Assembly: GCA_030622775.1 (NCBI GenBank)
Contig: JAUXFS010000036.1
Span: forward strand, 1-9,241
Length of the DNA: 9,241 nucleotides
Direction: 5' to 3'
DNA from: Rhodospirillales bacterium
GTDB taxonomy: Bacteria; Pseudomonadota; Alphaproteobacteria; Rhodospirillales; Defluviicoccaceae
Positions 1 through 6,555 of the stretch are shown here, in pieces. Below the pieces are notes generated by a model. It was given only the letters and a program-made list of their open reading frames with translations, did no database searches and had not been told where the DNA came from. The stretch's first letter is position 1. Each line of letters starts with the position of its first letter. Position numbers and translations under genes: made by a program.

Positions 1-15
1 ACGGCCGCATCGATT

Positions 16-29
16 CACTGGATCTAGTG
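16..29. repeat. 14-bp imperfect palindrome upstream of bolA
   Basis: The sequence CACTGGATCTAGTG matches its own reverse complement at 12 of 14 positions, with GATC at the centre. It lies about 65 bp before the bolA start and just upstream of the candidate promoter elements. That position would suit an operator, but a short palindrome of this kind can also arise by chance. No specific regulator is recognised. The bases before it show no gene. Confidence 0.3.
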
Positions 30-37
30 GTCCAGGT

Positions 38-69
38 CTGACATATCAACGGGGCCTCGGTCGTATGAT
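38..69 (+). promoter_or_regulatory. Candidate sigma-70-like promoter of bolA
   Basis: CTGACA at 38-43 matches five of six bases of the -35 consensus. The best -10-like hexamer, TATGAT at 64-69, matches five of six but leaves a long 20-nt spacer. A weaker hexamer at 61-66 (TCGTAT) gives the ideal 17-nt spacer. The elements lie 25 to 55 bp before the bolA start codon, as expected for a short leader. This is a pattern match only. Confidence 0.3.
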
Positions 70-93
70 CGAACAACAGCGTTGGAGGAAACG

Positions 94-402
94 ATGAAGG
101 TGGCGGAGACCATTCGAACCAAGTTGACTGCCGCCCTGGCTCCGGCGAACCTGACGATTATCGATGAGTCCGACCGGCATGCCGGGCATGCCGGCTCCCG
201 GCCCGAAGGCGAAACCCACTTTCAGGTGATCGTCGTCGCTTCCGCCTTCGAAGGCAAGTCCCGGCTGGAACGGCAACGGATGATTTACGGCGTCCTCGCC
301 GACGAGTTGGCGGATCGCGTCCATGCGCTGACCTTGAAGACCCTGACCCCGGACGAAGACACGCAATACCAACCGGCGGCCGATATCACTCCTCTCCGGT
401 GA
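94..402 (+). CDS. bolA: BolA family protein
   Basis: A 102-aa protein spanning a whole BolA domain. Family members bind [2Fe-2S] clusters together with monothiol glutaredoxins and act in iron-sulfur trafficking, iron sensing and stress or morphology control in the cytoplasm. Visible family signatures are the DESDRHAGH loop (about residues 24-32), THFQVIVVASAFEG with the conserved His42, the ERQRMIYGVLADEL helix (about 59-72) and VHALTL with the near-invariant His77. The ATG at 94 is chosen because GGAGGA at 84-89 sits 4 nt before it; a TTG at 82 would extend the protein by four residues but would consume that ribosome binding site. The gene stands alone on the plus strand, and its last 17 bp overlap the 3' end of the convergent DUF2889 gene. 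Family assignment is secure; whether it is the BolA or IbaG type in function is inferred. Confidence 0.93.
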   Translation: MKVAETIRTKLTAALAPANLTIIDESDRHAGHAGSRPEGETHFQVIVVASAFEGKSRLERQRMIYGVLADELADRVHALTLKTLTPDEDTQYQPAADITPLR

Positions 403-940
403 AGAATTCCGGCCATTGCCGCTTGACTACCGGACCGTCGCCGGCGAACGCATGGCAGCTGTCGATCATTGCTGGCTTGCCGCCGTCGGCGCCTATTCCC
501 TGGCGTTTCGAGCGCGCGGGAGCGACGGTCTGGATGACGGTCGTGGTCACCGGGCCGAGCAGAAGGTCGGTCAGGTGGGTACACCCGCGCACCCCGGCCA
601 TCCGGTCACGGACCGCCCGGCGCCAGCCGGGACCGATGCGAAGGCCGACCAGGGTATCGAACACCGAAGCGACGTCGCCGCAAAGGGCGAACGGCGCCGC
701 CCCGGTCGCGGCCTCCGCGGCCCTCACCGTCAACTCGTCGTCGACCGTGAGCCTGATGAACATGCGGTGGATCGGTTCGCCGGCGTTGATGCCTTCGCGG
801 TCATGATTGTCGAAGGAGTAGGTCTTGGTATCCTCCAGAAACCCTTCGACATCCCACAGCCCGTCGCGCCGCCGGTAACCGCGGCAACGGATTTCGCGGC
901 TATGGATGTGGTCGCGGGGCACCGGTCTGGTCAAGGCCAT
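386..940 (-). CDS. DUF2889 domain-containing protein
   Basis: A 184-aa predicted cytoplasmic protein with no signal peptide or membrane segment. It shows the pattern I associate with the DUF2889 family (Pfam PF11136): His-x-Arg then CRGYRRRDGLWDVEGFLEDTK at about residues 19-39 (split here by family recall, not alignment), GEPIHRMFIRLTVDD (54-68), LRIGPGWRRAVRDRM (100-114), GCTHLTDLL (119-127) and SCHAFAGDGPVVKRQWPEF near the C-terminus. Four cysteines (19, 87, 120, 162) and several His residues lie in conserved-looking positions and could bind a metal, but this is inference. The family has no established function. The start is the ATG 14 nt after the stop of the CBS-domain gene; the ribosome binding site is weak, so translation may be coupled. 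Its end overlaps the convergent bolA by 17 bp. Confidence 0.85.
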   Translation of the reverse strand: MALTRPVPRDHIHSREIRCRGYRRRDGLWDVEGFLEDTKTYSFDNHDREGINAGEPIHRMFIRLTVDDELTVRAAEAATGAAPFALCGDVASVFDTLVGLRIGPGWRRAVRDRMAGVRGCTHLTDLLLGPVTTTVIQTVAPARSKRQGIGADGGKPAMIDSCHAFAGDGPVVKRQWPEFFTGEE

Positions 941-954
941 TATCGGTCAGACTT

Positions 955-1389
955 TCAGAAATCGTCGAACAGGGATGCCTCCGCGTCGCCGACGCTCTGT
1001 TCCAGGATCAGCTTCATCACCTCGTAAAGGTCGCGAATGGAGACCATGCCGACCACCCGGTTGTTTTCGACAACGGGCAGGTGACAGAAATTGCGGACCC
1101 ACATCAGTTCCAAAGCATTCAACGGCGAATCCCCCGGGGCCAGGGTATCGGGGTTGCGGCTCATGATCTGTCCGACGGTGGTTTTCTCGGGATCGAGCCG
1201 GGCGGCGACCACGCGGCGGGCAATGTCGCGTTCGGTCACGATGCCGGTCAATTTTCCCGTGTCGTCGACGACCACGATGGCGCCGATGTCGAAGCCCATC
1301 ATGAGACGCGCGGCCTCGGCGGCGAGGCCGGCCTCGGGCATTGCGCAGATGGTCTGGTCGCTGACGATATCCGGGATGATCTTCAGCAC
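955..1389 (-). CDS. Stand-alone CBS-pair protein
   Basis: A 144-aa soluble protein made almost entirely of two CBS domains (about residues 8-65 and 73-135). Paired CBS domains form a Bateman module that binds adenine nucleotides or related ligands and acts as an energy or redox sensor. Each repeat ends with the expected ribose/phosphate motif: GIVTERD at 49-55 (Thr52, Asp55) and GMVSIRD at 114-120 (Ser117, Asp120). No catalytic or membrane domain is attached, so it probably regulates a partner in trans; the partner is unknown. The start is a GTG at 1389-1387 preceded by AAGGGA about 10 nt upstream, with no better in-frame start. It lies 95 nt downstream of the CNNM/CorC-like gene and 14 nt upstream of the DUF2889 gene, most likely co-transcribed with the latter. 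Confidence 0.9.
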   Translation of the reverse strand: MLKIIPDIVSDQTICAMPEAGLAAEAARLMMGFDIGAIVVVDDTGKLTGIVTERDIARRVVAARLDPEKTTVGQIMSRNPDTLAPGDSPLNALELMWVRNFCHLPVVENNRVVGMVSIRDLYEVMKLILEQSVGDAEASLFDDF

Positions 1390-1420
1390 CGTCGTCGGTT
1401 CCCTTGCTGTCGTCGCTTCG

Positions 1421-1470
1421 GCCCTTTCCCCTGCGCCAGTCTATCCTTCGCGATGGCCGGGGGAAAGGGC
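1421..1470. repeat. Perfect 11-bp inverted repeat between the CorC-like and CBS genes
   Basis: GCCCTTTCCCC at 1421-1431 is the exact reverse complement of GGGGAAAGGGC at 1460-1470, leaving a 28-nt loop. It fills most of the 95-nt gap between the stop of the minus-strand CNNM/CorC-like gene (1485) and the GTG start of the CBS gene (1389). In RNA it would form a strong stem. There is no T-run after it on either strand, so it is not a classical intrinsic terminator. It could stabilise an mRNA 3' end, be a Rho-associated or attenuating structure, or be a protein binding site. Confidence 0.6.
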
Positions 1471-1484
1471 GGCGGATCGGCTGC

Positions 1485-2762
1485 TTACGGCTTGTCGCCG
1501 GCAGCGGCTTCGCGCGGCGTCGCTATGCGGATGGCGGTGATCTGGTGGCGGTGGCGGCGTAGAATCTCGAATCGCAGCCCGTGGAAGATGAACGCTTGTC
1601 CGACATCGGGGATGCGGCGGGCTTCATGGAGGATGAGACCGGCGACGGTGGCCGCCTCTTCATCGGGAAGACCCCATTCGAACCGCCTGTTGAGGTCGCG
1701 GATGGTCACCGTCCCCTGGACCACGTAACTGCCGTCGGGCTGGCGGACGACGCCGGGCACGGGGATGTCGTGCTCGTCGGAAATGTCGCCGACGATTTCC
1801 TCAAGGATGTCCTCGAGGGTGACGGTGCCCAACAGGGTGCCGTATTCGTCGACCACCAGCGCGAAATGCTCACGCCGCTTGCGAAACGCCTGGAGCTGAT
1901 CCAGGAGCGAGGTGGATTCCGGCACGAACCATGGCCGTACCGCAAGCTTCACCACGTCGATATCATCAAGCTTGCTCTCTCCTCCTCTGACCGCTCGCAG
2001 CAACGCTTTGGCGTGGATGACGCCGACGATATTGTCCGGCTCCCCGCGCCACAGCGGAAGGCGGGTATAGGGGCTGGCCAACACCTGCTTGACCACTTTC
2101 CCGACCGGTTCATCGGCATCGATCATGGCGACGTTCTTGCGGTGGGTCATGATTTCCCCGACCTCCACCTCGGTCAGGTCGAGGATGCTGCGCAGCATCG
2201 CGCGTTCCTGTTTGACCGAACCCTTTTCACCGGTGTGCAGGTCGATGGCGCCGCGGAGCTCTTCGGCGCTCGGGCCCATGCCTTCCCTGGCCTTGGGCTC
2301 CGCCCCGAACAGCCGCAGCGTCGCCTGCACCACGACCTGCATCGCCTGGGTCAGCGGCGAGAGGGTCGTCACCAGGATTTTGATGATCGGGGCGATCCCC
2401 AGAGCCACCTTGTTGGCGTTCCGGTAGGCATAGGTTTTCGGCAGGATCTCGGCGAAAATGAGAACCAGCAAGGTCATCGACAGCGTCGCGTATACCACGC
2501 CGGCCTGACCGAAAAGGGTGATCAACGCGCTGGTCGCCAACGCCGACGCCAGGATATTCACCAGGTTGTTGCCGAGCAGGATGGTGCCGATCAGCCGGTC
2601 CGAGCTGTGCTGCAAACGGTTGACGAGTGCGGCCCGTTGGTTGCCGGTTTGCTCCAACTGGTGCATCAGCGGCCGGGAGGCGGCGGTCAACGCGGTTTCC
2701 GAACCGGAGAAAAACGCGGAAAGAAACAGCAGAACGAGGATGGCGCTCAGAGTGATCAACAT
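1485..2762 (-). CDS. CNNM/HlyC-CorC family transporter-like protein
   Basis: A 425-aa inner-membrane protein with the full domain order of the family: an N-terminal DUF21/CNNM membrane domain (about residues 1-190), a CBS pair (about 205-330) and a C-terminal CorC_HlyC domain (about 345-425). Diagnostic stretches are SAFFSGSETALTAAS (15-29), GTILLGNNLVNILASALATS (59-78), the PKTYA segment (108-112), EIMTHRKNV at the start of CBS1, and VVDEYGTLLGTVTLEDILEE followed by VGDI. Relatives such as CorB/CorC and CNNM are linked to Mg2+ or Co2+ efflux or homeostasis; the older label is hemolysin. The substrate here is not shown. The frame stays open upstream into aroB, but the ATG at 2762-2760 begins exactly at the first hydrophobic helix and lies 34 nt after the aroB stop, so longer starts are rejected. 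It is probably the third gene of an aroK-aroB operon. Confidence 0.93.
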   Translation of the reverse strand: MLITLSAILVLLFLSAFFSGSETALTAASRPLMHQLEQTGNQRAALVNRLQHSSDRLIGTILLGNNLVNILASALATSALITLFGQAGVVYATLSMTLLVLIFAEILPKTYAYRNANKVALGIAPIIKILVTTLSPLTQAMQVVVQATLRLFGAEPKAREGMGPSAEELRGAIDLHTGEKGSVKQERAMLRSILDLTEVEVGEIMTHRKNVAMIDADEPVGKVVKQVLASPYTRLPLWRGEPDNIVGVIHAKALLRAVRGGESKLDDIDVVKLAVRPWFVPESTSLLDQLQAFRKRREHFALVVDEYGTLLGTVTLEDILEEIVGDISDEHDIPVPGVVRQPDGSYVVQGTVTIRDLNRRFEWGLPDEEAATVAGLILHEARRIPDVGQAFIFHGLRFEILRRHRHQITAIRIATPREAAAGDKP

Positions 2763-2796
2763 GGCCCTGTTTCGGATGTTGTCAAGTTCGAGAACG

Positions 2797-3936
2797 TCAG
2801 ATTCCGATGGCGTCTCGAAGCAGTTGATGAACGACGTCAATGGCGATGTCGCGGCTGACGAAGGCTTCGCCGATGCCGCGGGCGAGCACGAAGGTCGTGC
2901 GGCCGTCACGGACTTTCTTGTCTTGCATCATATGCGCGATCAGGGCGTCCGCCGACCATCGGATCGCCGGCAGGGCGGCGAAGCCGCAGGGCAGGCCCGC
3001 AGCTTCCAGGTGCCGGCGCGCCCTGGCTGCGTCTTCGATCGGGCACAACCCCAGGCGAACCGACAGGTCGAAGGCCAGAACCATGCCGGCGGCGACCGCC
3101 TCGCCGTGAAGGAGGGTGCCGTCGTAGCCCGTCTCGGCTTCCAGCGCGTGGCCGAAGGTATGCCCGAGATTGAGCAGCGCCCGACGACCCGCCTCGCGCT
3201 CGTCGGCGGCGACGATCGCGGCCTTTGCCGCGCAGCTGGCGCAAACCGCGCGGATCCGCGCCGCGCGATCGCCGGCGCACACCGCGGCGCCGCGGCCTTC
3301 CAGCCAGGCAAAGAAATCCGCGTCGTCGATCAGCCCGTACTTGACCACCTCGGCGTAGCCGGACAGGAGTTGCCGGGGCGCGAGAGTGTCCAGCGTCCCG
3401 ACATCGGCGAGCACCAACCGCGGCTGATGGAACAGGCCGACGAGGTTCTTGCCGCGCGCGGTGTTGATGCCGGTCTTGCCGCCGACCGAACTGTCGACCT
3501 GCGCCAGAAGCGTCGTCGGAACCTGCACGTAGTCAAGACCGCGGAGAACGATGCCGGCGGCAAAGCCGGTGATGTCGCCAACGACGCCGCCGCCCAACGC
3601 CACCAAGGTGGTTCCCCGTTCGACCCGGGCCTCGAGCAACCGGTCGATCAGCGTCCGCAGGTGAGCGAAATCCTTGGTTCGCTCGCCGGCGGGCAGAACC
3701 ACGCTGAAGTGATCGATCCCCGCCCGTTGCAGGGAAGCCTCCACATCCTTCAGATACAGCGGCGCGACGTTGGCGTCGGTAACCCCGGCGACCCGAGGCT
3801 GGGCCAGGAGCGGCCGAAGACGGCCGCCGAGGTCGGCCAGCAATCCTTCTCCGACGACGATGTCATAGGAACGCGCGCCGAGCTCGACCCGGATGAGGTC
3901 GGCGGCCCCGGTAACCTCTCGGGCGGTCACGGTCAT
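2797..3936 (-). CDS. aroB: 3-dehydroquinate synthase
   Basis: A 379-aa cytoplasmic enzyme, close to the family's usual length, that converts DAHP to 3-dehydroquinate in the second step of the shikimate pathway using NAD+ and a divalent metal. The NAD-binding part shows PAGERTK (82-88) and LGGGVVGD (114-121), followed by PTTLLAQVDSSVGGKTGIN (140-158). The three expected metal ligands are present: Glu196 in GYAEVVKYG, His258 in LNLGHTFGHALE and His276 in LLHGEAVAAGM. A Lys pair in MMQDKKVRDG near the C-terminus is also typical. The ATG overlaps the aroK stop as ATGA (3936-3933), a sign of translational coupling. All key residues are intact, so it should be active. Confidence 0.97.
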   Translation of the reverse strand: MTVTAREVTGAADLIRVELGARSYDIVVGEGLLADLGGRLRPLLAQPRVAGVTDANVAPLYLKDVEASLQRAGIDHFSVVLPAGERTKDFAHLRTLIDRLLEARVERGTTLVALGGGVVGDITGFAAGIVLRGLDYVQVPTTLLAQVDSSVGGKTGINTARGKNLVGLFHQPRLVLADVGTLDTLAPRQLLSGYAEVVKYGLIDDADFFAWLEGRGAAVCAGDRAARIRAVCASCAAKAAIVAADEREAGRRALLNLGHTFGHALEAETGYDGTLLHGEAVAAGMVLAFDLSVRLGLCPIEDAARARRHLEAAGLPCGFAALPAIRWSADALIAHMMQDKKVRDGRTTFVLARGIGEAFVSRDIAIDVVHQLLRDAIGI

Positions 3937-4472
3937 CGCCCGGACTCCCCGCCGGCAGGCGCGGGTTCGTCGAAGGCGGCCAGGGCGTCGTGGATCCGCT
4001 GCACGGTGATATCGACCGAATGCCAGCCACTATCGACGACGATGTCGGCTTCGGCGTATATGGGGTACCTCTCGGCCATCAGTTTCTCGAGCGTCGCTTT
4101 GATATCCCGGTTCTTCAGCAAGGGACGGCCGCCCCGCCGGCTGGTGCGTTGTACCAGAACATCGAGCTCGGCACGCAACCAAACGGAGATTCCCCGATCC
4201 TTGATCCGCGCCCGGGTTCCGATGTCGATGAAGGCGCCGCCGCCGGTGGCGACCACCATCGGCTCGCCGTCCAGGAGTCGGGCGACGACCCGCCGTTCTC
4301 CATCCCGGAACGCCGTTTCCCCGAACCTTTCGAAGATCTCCTCGATGGAACACCCGGCCGCCTTGACGATTTCGTCGTCGGCATCGGTGAACGGCATCTC
4401 CAGGCGCTGGGCGAGCAGGCGGCCGACCTTGGTCTTGCCCGCTCCCATCAGGCCGACCAGGATGATCGACAT
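3933..4472 (-). CDS. aroK: Shikimate kinase
   Basis: A 179-aa P-loop kinase that phosphorylates shikimate to shikimate 3-phosphate with ATP. Visible elements are the Walker A motif GLMGAGKT (7-14), the shikimate-binding Asp32 in DADDEI and Arg56 in FRDGE, the GGG motif at 77-79 (ATGGGAF), and the adenine/lid segment GGRPLL (114-119). The start is uncertain. ATG 4472 gives a normal family length and begins at the first beta strand but lacks a strong Shine-Dalgarno. A GTG at 4502 would add 10 residues. An ATG at 4601 would add 43 low-complexity residues, has no ribosome binding site, and lies upstream of the start point expected from the candidate promoter. The stop overlaps the aroB start. Function is secure; only the N-terminus is in doubt. 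Confidence 0.93.
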   Translation of the reverse strand: MSIILVGLMGAGKTKVGRLLAQRLEMPFTDADDEIVKAAGCSIEEIFERFGETAFRDGERRVVARLLDGEPMVVATGGGAFIDIGTRARIKDRGISVWLRAELDVLVQRTSRRGGRPLLKNRDIKATLEKLMAERYPIYAEADIVVDSGWHSVDITVQRIHDALAAFDEPAPAGGESGR

Positions 4473-4591
4473 GCCGGCGCCGCCGGTAGCGGGCGCGGTC
4501 ACCGGATCGGATACGATCGGGCCGGTTGTTCCCGATGTCGTTGAAAGCCAGCCTTGTCGTGGATTAATTGCCGAATATTCGCCATAGTTGA

Positions 4592-4620
4592 AATCTAGCA
4601 TAGTCGAGTCCGGCTGTCGT
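4592..4620 (-). promoter_or_regulatory. Candidate promoter for aroK-aroB
   Basis: Read on the minus strand, ACGACA (4620-4615) and TAGATT (4597-4592) each match four of six bases of the -35 and -10 consensus, with an ideal 17-nt spacer. The surrounding DNA is more AT-rich than the genes. Transcription would start near 4585, inside the 43-codon upstream extension of aroK, which supports a shorter aroK. This is a moderate pattern match in the divergent intergenic region that also serves the plus-strand genes; no convincing plus-strand promoter was found there. Confidence 0.3.
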
Positions 4621-4712
4621 CACCGCAACGGACGATCGTAACAAGCGTATCCGGTTGAATGGTCGACGGGGCTCGGCATTACCCTAACCCACTCGCCTCA
4701 TCAAGGGTCCAC

Positions 4713-4853
4713 ATGAAGATACTCACGCGGATGATGCTGATTGCGCTCCTGGTGGCGATCACCGGCGGCGCCGTGTTCCTCGCCACTTCGGATATCCCGG
4801 CGCCGGTCGCTCCCGTCGAGAAGATCATTCCCAATGACCGATTTCCGCGTTAG
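4713..4853 (+). CDS. 46-aa single-span membrane protein of unknown function
   Basis: A small protein with an N-terminal basic stretch (Lys2, Arg6), one hydrophobic segment at about residues 7-24 and a short polar, proline-rich tail (DIPAPVAPVEKIIPNDRFPR). The topology suggests an inner-membrane anchor with the tail outside; an uncleaved signal anchor is more likely than a secreted peptide because little would remain after cleavage. AAGGG at 4703-4707 lies 5 nt before the ATG at 4713, which favours this start over an upstream ATG at 4659. Its last 20 bp overlap the start of the next gene, so the two are probably translationally coupled. I recall similar tails (DIPAP...VEK.IP..RFP) in small proteins of Rhodospirillales, but this was not searched. 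Function unknown. Confidence 0.75.
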   Translation: MKILTRMMLIALLVAITGGAVFLATSDIPAPVAPVEKIIPNDRFPR

Positions 4854-6555
4854 CGGATGGCTGCTCCGGGGCGGCCGAGGGCTGGTCGCCGCGGCCCTGG
4901 TGTTCGCCGGTCTCGCCGGGGCTTCGGCTGTTGCGTGGGAGCCGCGGGCGCCGGAACTCGCGGCGCGGATGTCCCCGCCGGAGGAGCCGCCGGCGCCGGT
5001 GCCGGCCGATGTGCGGGTGGACCGGCTTTCGACCGTCGACGCCGACTCCGCCGGCGCGTTGACGGCGGCGCATGGCGGCTTCGGCGCGAGCATGTGGCGG
5101 GGAACCCGCCGGTCGTTGGTCGAGATGTTGCTCCCCCGTCTCCCGGTCGACACCGGGTCCCGGGCGATGCGCGACCTGATGCGCCGGCTGCTGCTCTCGG
5201 CCGCCGGCGCGCCCGAGGGCGAGTCCGTGCCGGGCAGTCTGGCGGCCCTGAGGGCGAGGATGTTGCTGGCGATGGGCGATCTCGAAGGAGTCGAAGGGTT
5301 GCTGGAGGCGGCGTCGGCCCGTGCCGCGGACCCGGTCCTGGCGCGGATCCGGACCGACGCCCTGCTGCTCGCCAACGACAACGCGGCCGCCTGCGCCGTC
5401 GCCGCGGACCAGATTTCCGAAGCAACCGCCGTCTACTGGCAGAAGGCGCTGATCTTCTGCCAAGCGCTGGCCGGCGAGCACGACAGGGCGGCCCTCGGGG
5501 TGGCGCTGCTCGGTGAAATGGGCGAGGCCGACCCGGCGTTCTTCGCCCTCGTCGCCGCCCTGGCCGGCGAGCCGGTTCGGATCGACTCGTTGCCCGACCC
5601 CACGCCTCTGCAACTGGCGATGGCGAGAGCCGCCAAGGTCGCGCTGCCGGCCGACGTCGTCTCGTCCGATCACCTGGCCGTGCTCCGCACCGTCGCGGTC
5701 AGCCCCAACGCCTCGGTGGAAACGCGGCTCGAAGCCGCCGATCGGGCGCAGGCGGCGGGGGCGCTGCCCGCCGATACCCTGCGTCAGCTCTACACCGCCA
5801 TACACTTGGAACAGCCGGCGGAGGACGCTCCCCGCGCCCGCGCCGGCGCCTACCGTGCCGCCGTTGCCGGGGAGACGCCGGGCGCCCGCGCCGAGGCCGT
5901 CGCGGAGGCGTTGAAGGCCGGCCGGGAACAGGGGCGCTACGTGGCGACCGCGCTGGTCTATCTGCCGCTGCTGGCGGACATACCACCGTCGCCGGAGATC
6001 ATGAACTTCGCTCCCGAGGCGATCGCCGCCCTGCTGGTGGCGGGAAAGCGGGAAACGGCCGAGAATTGGTACGCGGCCCTGACCGCGACCGCCCAGGTCG
6101 ATTCCCAAGCCGGCGCCGCGCTGCTCGCGGCAATGCCGCTGGCGCACCTGGCGTGGGCCGCCGACAGCGAGGGCTGGGATAGCGGCGATCTGGCCGCATG
6201 GTGGCCGTCGGTCCGCGATACCGCCGGTGCCCGCGACCGCGCGACGCGGGTCTACACTCTGCTCGACGCGACAGGTTCGGCGGTTCCGGAGCGGTTGTGG
6301 GAACCGCTGCTCGACGGCGCCGGGCGGTCGACCGTCACCATGCCGACGGTCGCCCTGCTGAATCGCCTGGCCGCCTCGGCGGTGGCCGGGCGGACCGGCG
6401 AAACCGTCCTGCTCGCGTTGCTGGCGTTGGCGAAGGGGGGGCCGTCGGCGACCGATACCACGACCCTGGGCCAGGCGGTGAGGAGTCTCGGCGCCGTCGG
6501 CCTCGAGGACGAGGGGCGGGCGCTCGCCCTGGAAGCAATGGCGGCCTACCGATGA
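4834..6555 (+). CDS. Secreted alpha-helical repeat protein of unknown function
   Basis: A 573-aa protein with a clear Sec-type signal peptide: basic residues Arg12 and Arg15, a hydrophobic core at about 17-30 and a likely cleavage after ASAVA (34/35). A proline-rich linker (about 45-58) precedes a long Ala/Leu-rich region of successive amphipathic helices, with no strong motif, resembling TPR-like or other alpha-solenoid scaffolds. Exactly two cysteines, Cys187 and Cys209, lie 22 residues apart and could form a disulfide in the periplasm. No enzymatic motif is visible. The ATG at 4834 is chosen because it starts the signal peptide and overlaps the 46-aa gene by 20 bp; GAGAAG is about 10 nt upstream. 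The stop overlaps the xerD start as ATGA. It is probably a periplasmic scaffold or interaction protein; position next to xerD does not reveal its role. Confidence 0.85.
   Translation: MTDFRVSGWLLRGGRGLVAAALVFAGLAGASAVAWEPRAPELAARMSPPEEPPAPVPADVRVDRLSTVDADSAGALTAAHGGFGASMWRGTRRSLVEMLLPRLPVDTGSRAMRDLMRRLLLSAAGAPEGESVPGSLAALRARMLLAMGDLEGVEGLLEAASARAADPVLARIRTDALLLANDNAAACAVAADQISEATAVYWQKALIFCQALAGEHDRAALGVALLGEMGEADPAFFALVAALAGEPVRIDSLPDPTPLQLAMARAAKVALPADVVSSDHLAVLRTVAVSPNASVETRLEAADRAQAAGALPADTLRQLYTAIHLEQPAEDAPRARAGAYRAAVAGETPGARAEAVAEALKAGREQGRYVATALVYLPLLADIPPSPEIMNFAPEAIAALLVAGKRETAENWYAALTATAQVDSQAGAALLAAMPLAHLAWAADSEGWDSGDLAAWWPSVRDTAGARDRATRVYTLLDATGSAVPERLWEPLLDGAGRSTVTMPTVALLNRLAASAVAGRTGETVLLALLALAKGGPSATDTTTLGQAVRSLGAVGLEDEGRALALEAMAAYR

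Noticed and set aside
1581..2858. Plus-strand open frame of 425 codons opposite the CorC-like gene
   Set aside because: The minus strand encodes a complete CNNM/CBS/CorC protein; the plus frame has His/Asp/Gln-rich shadow composition and no domain.
2763..2909. N-terminal extension of the CorC-like protein into aroB
   Set aside because: The extra 49 residues are Ser/Ala-rich, overlap the aroB 3' end in another frame, and the family normally starts at the first membrane helix as the ATG at 2762 does.
2518..4587. Plus-strand open frame of 689 codons opposite the CorC-like, aroB and aroK genes
   Set aside because: It lies antisense to three well-identified genes, has no recognisable domain, and is the usual result of strong third-position GC bias that removes stop codons from opposite frames.
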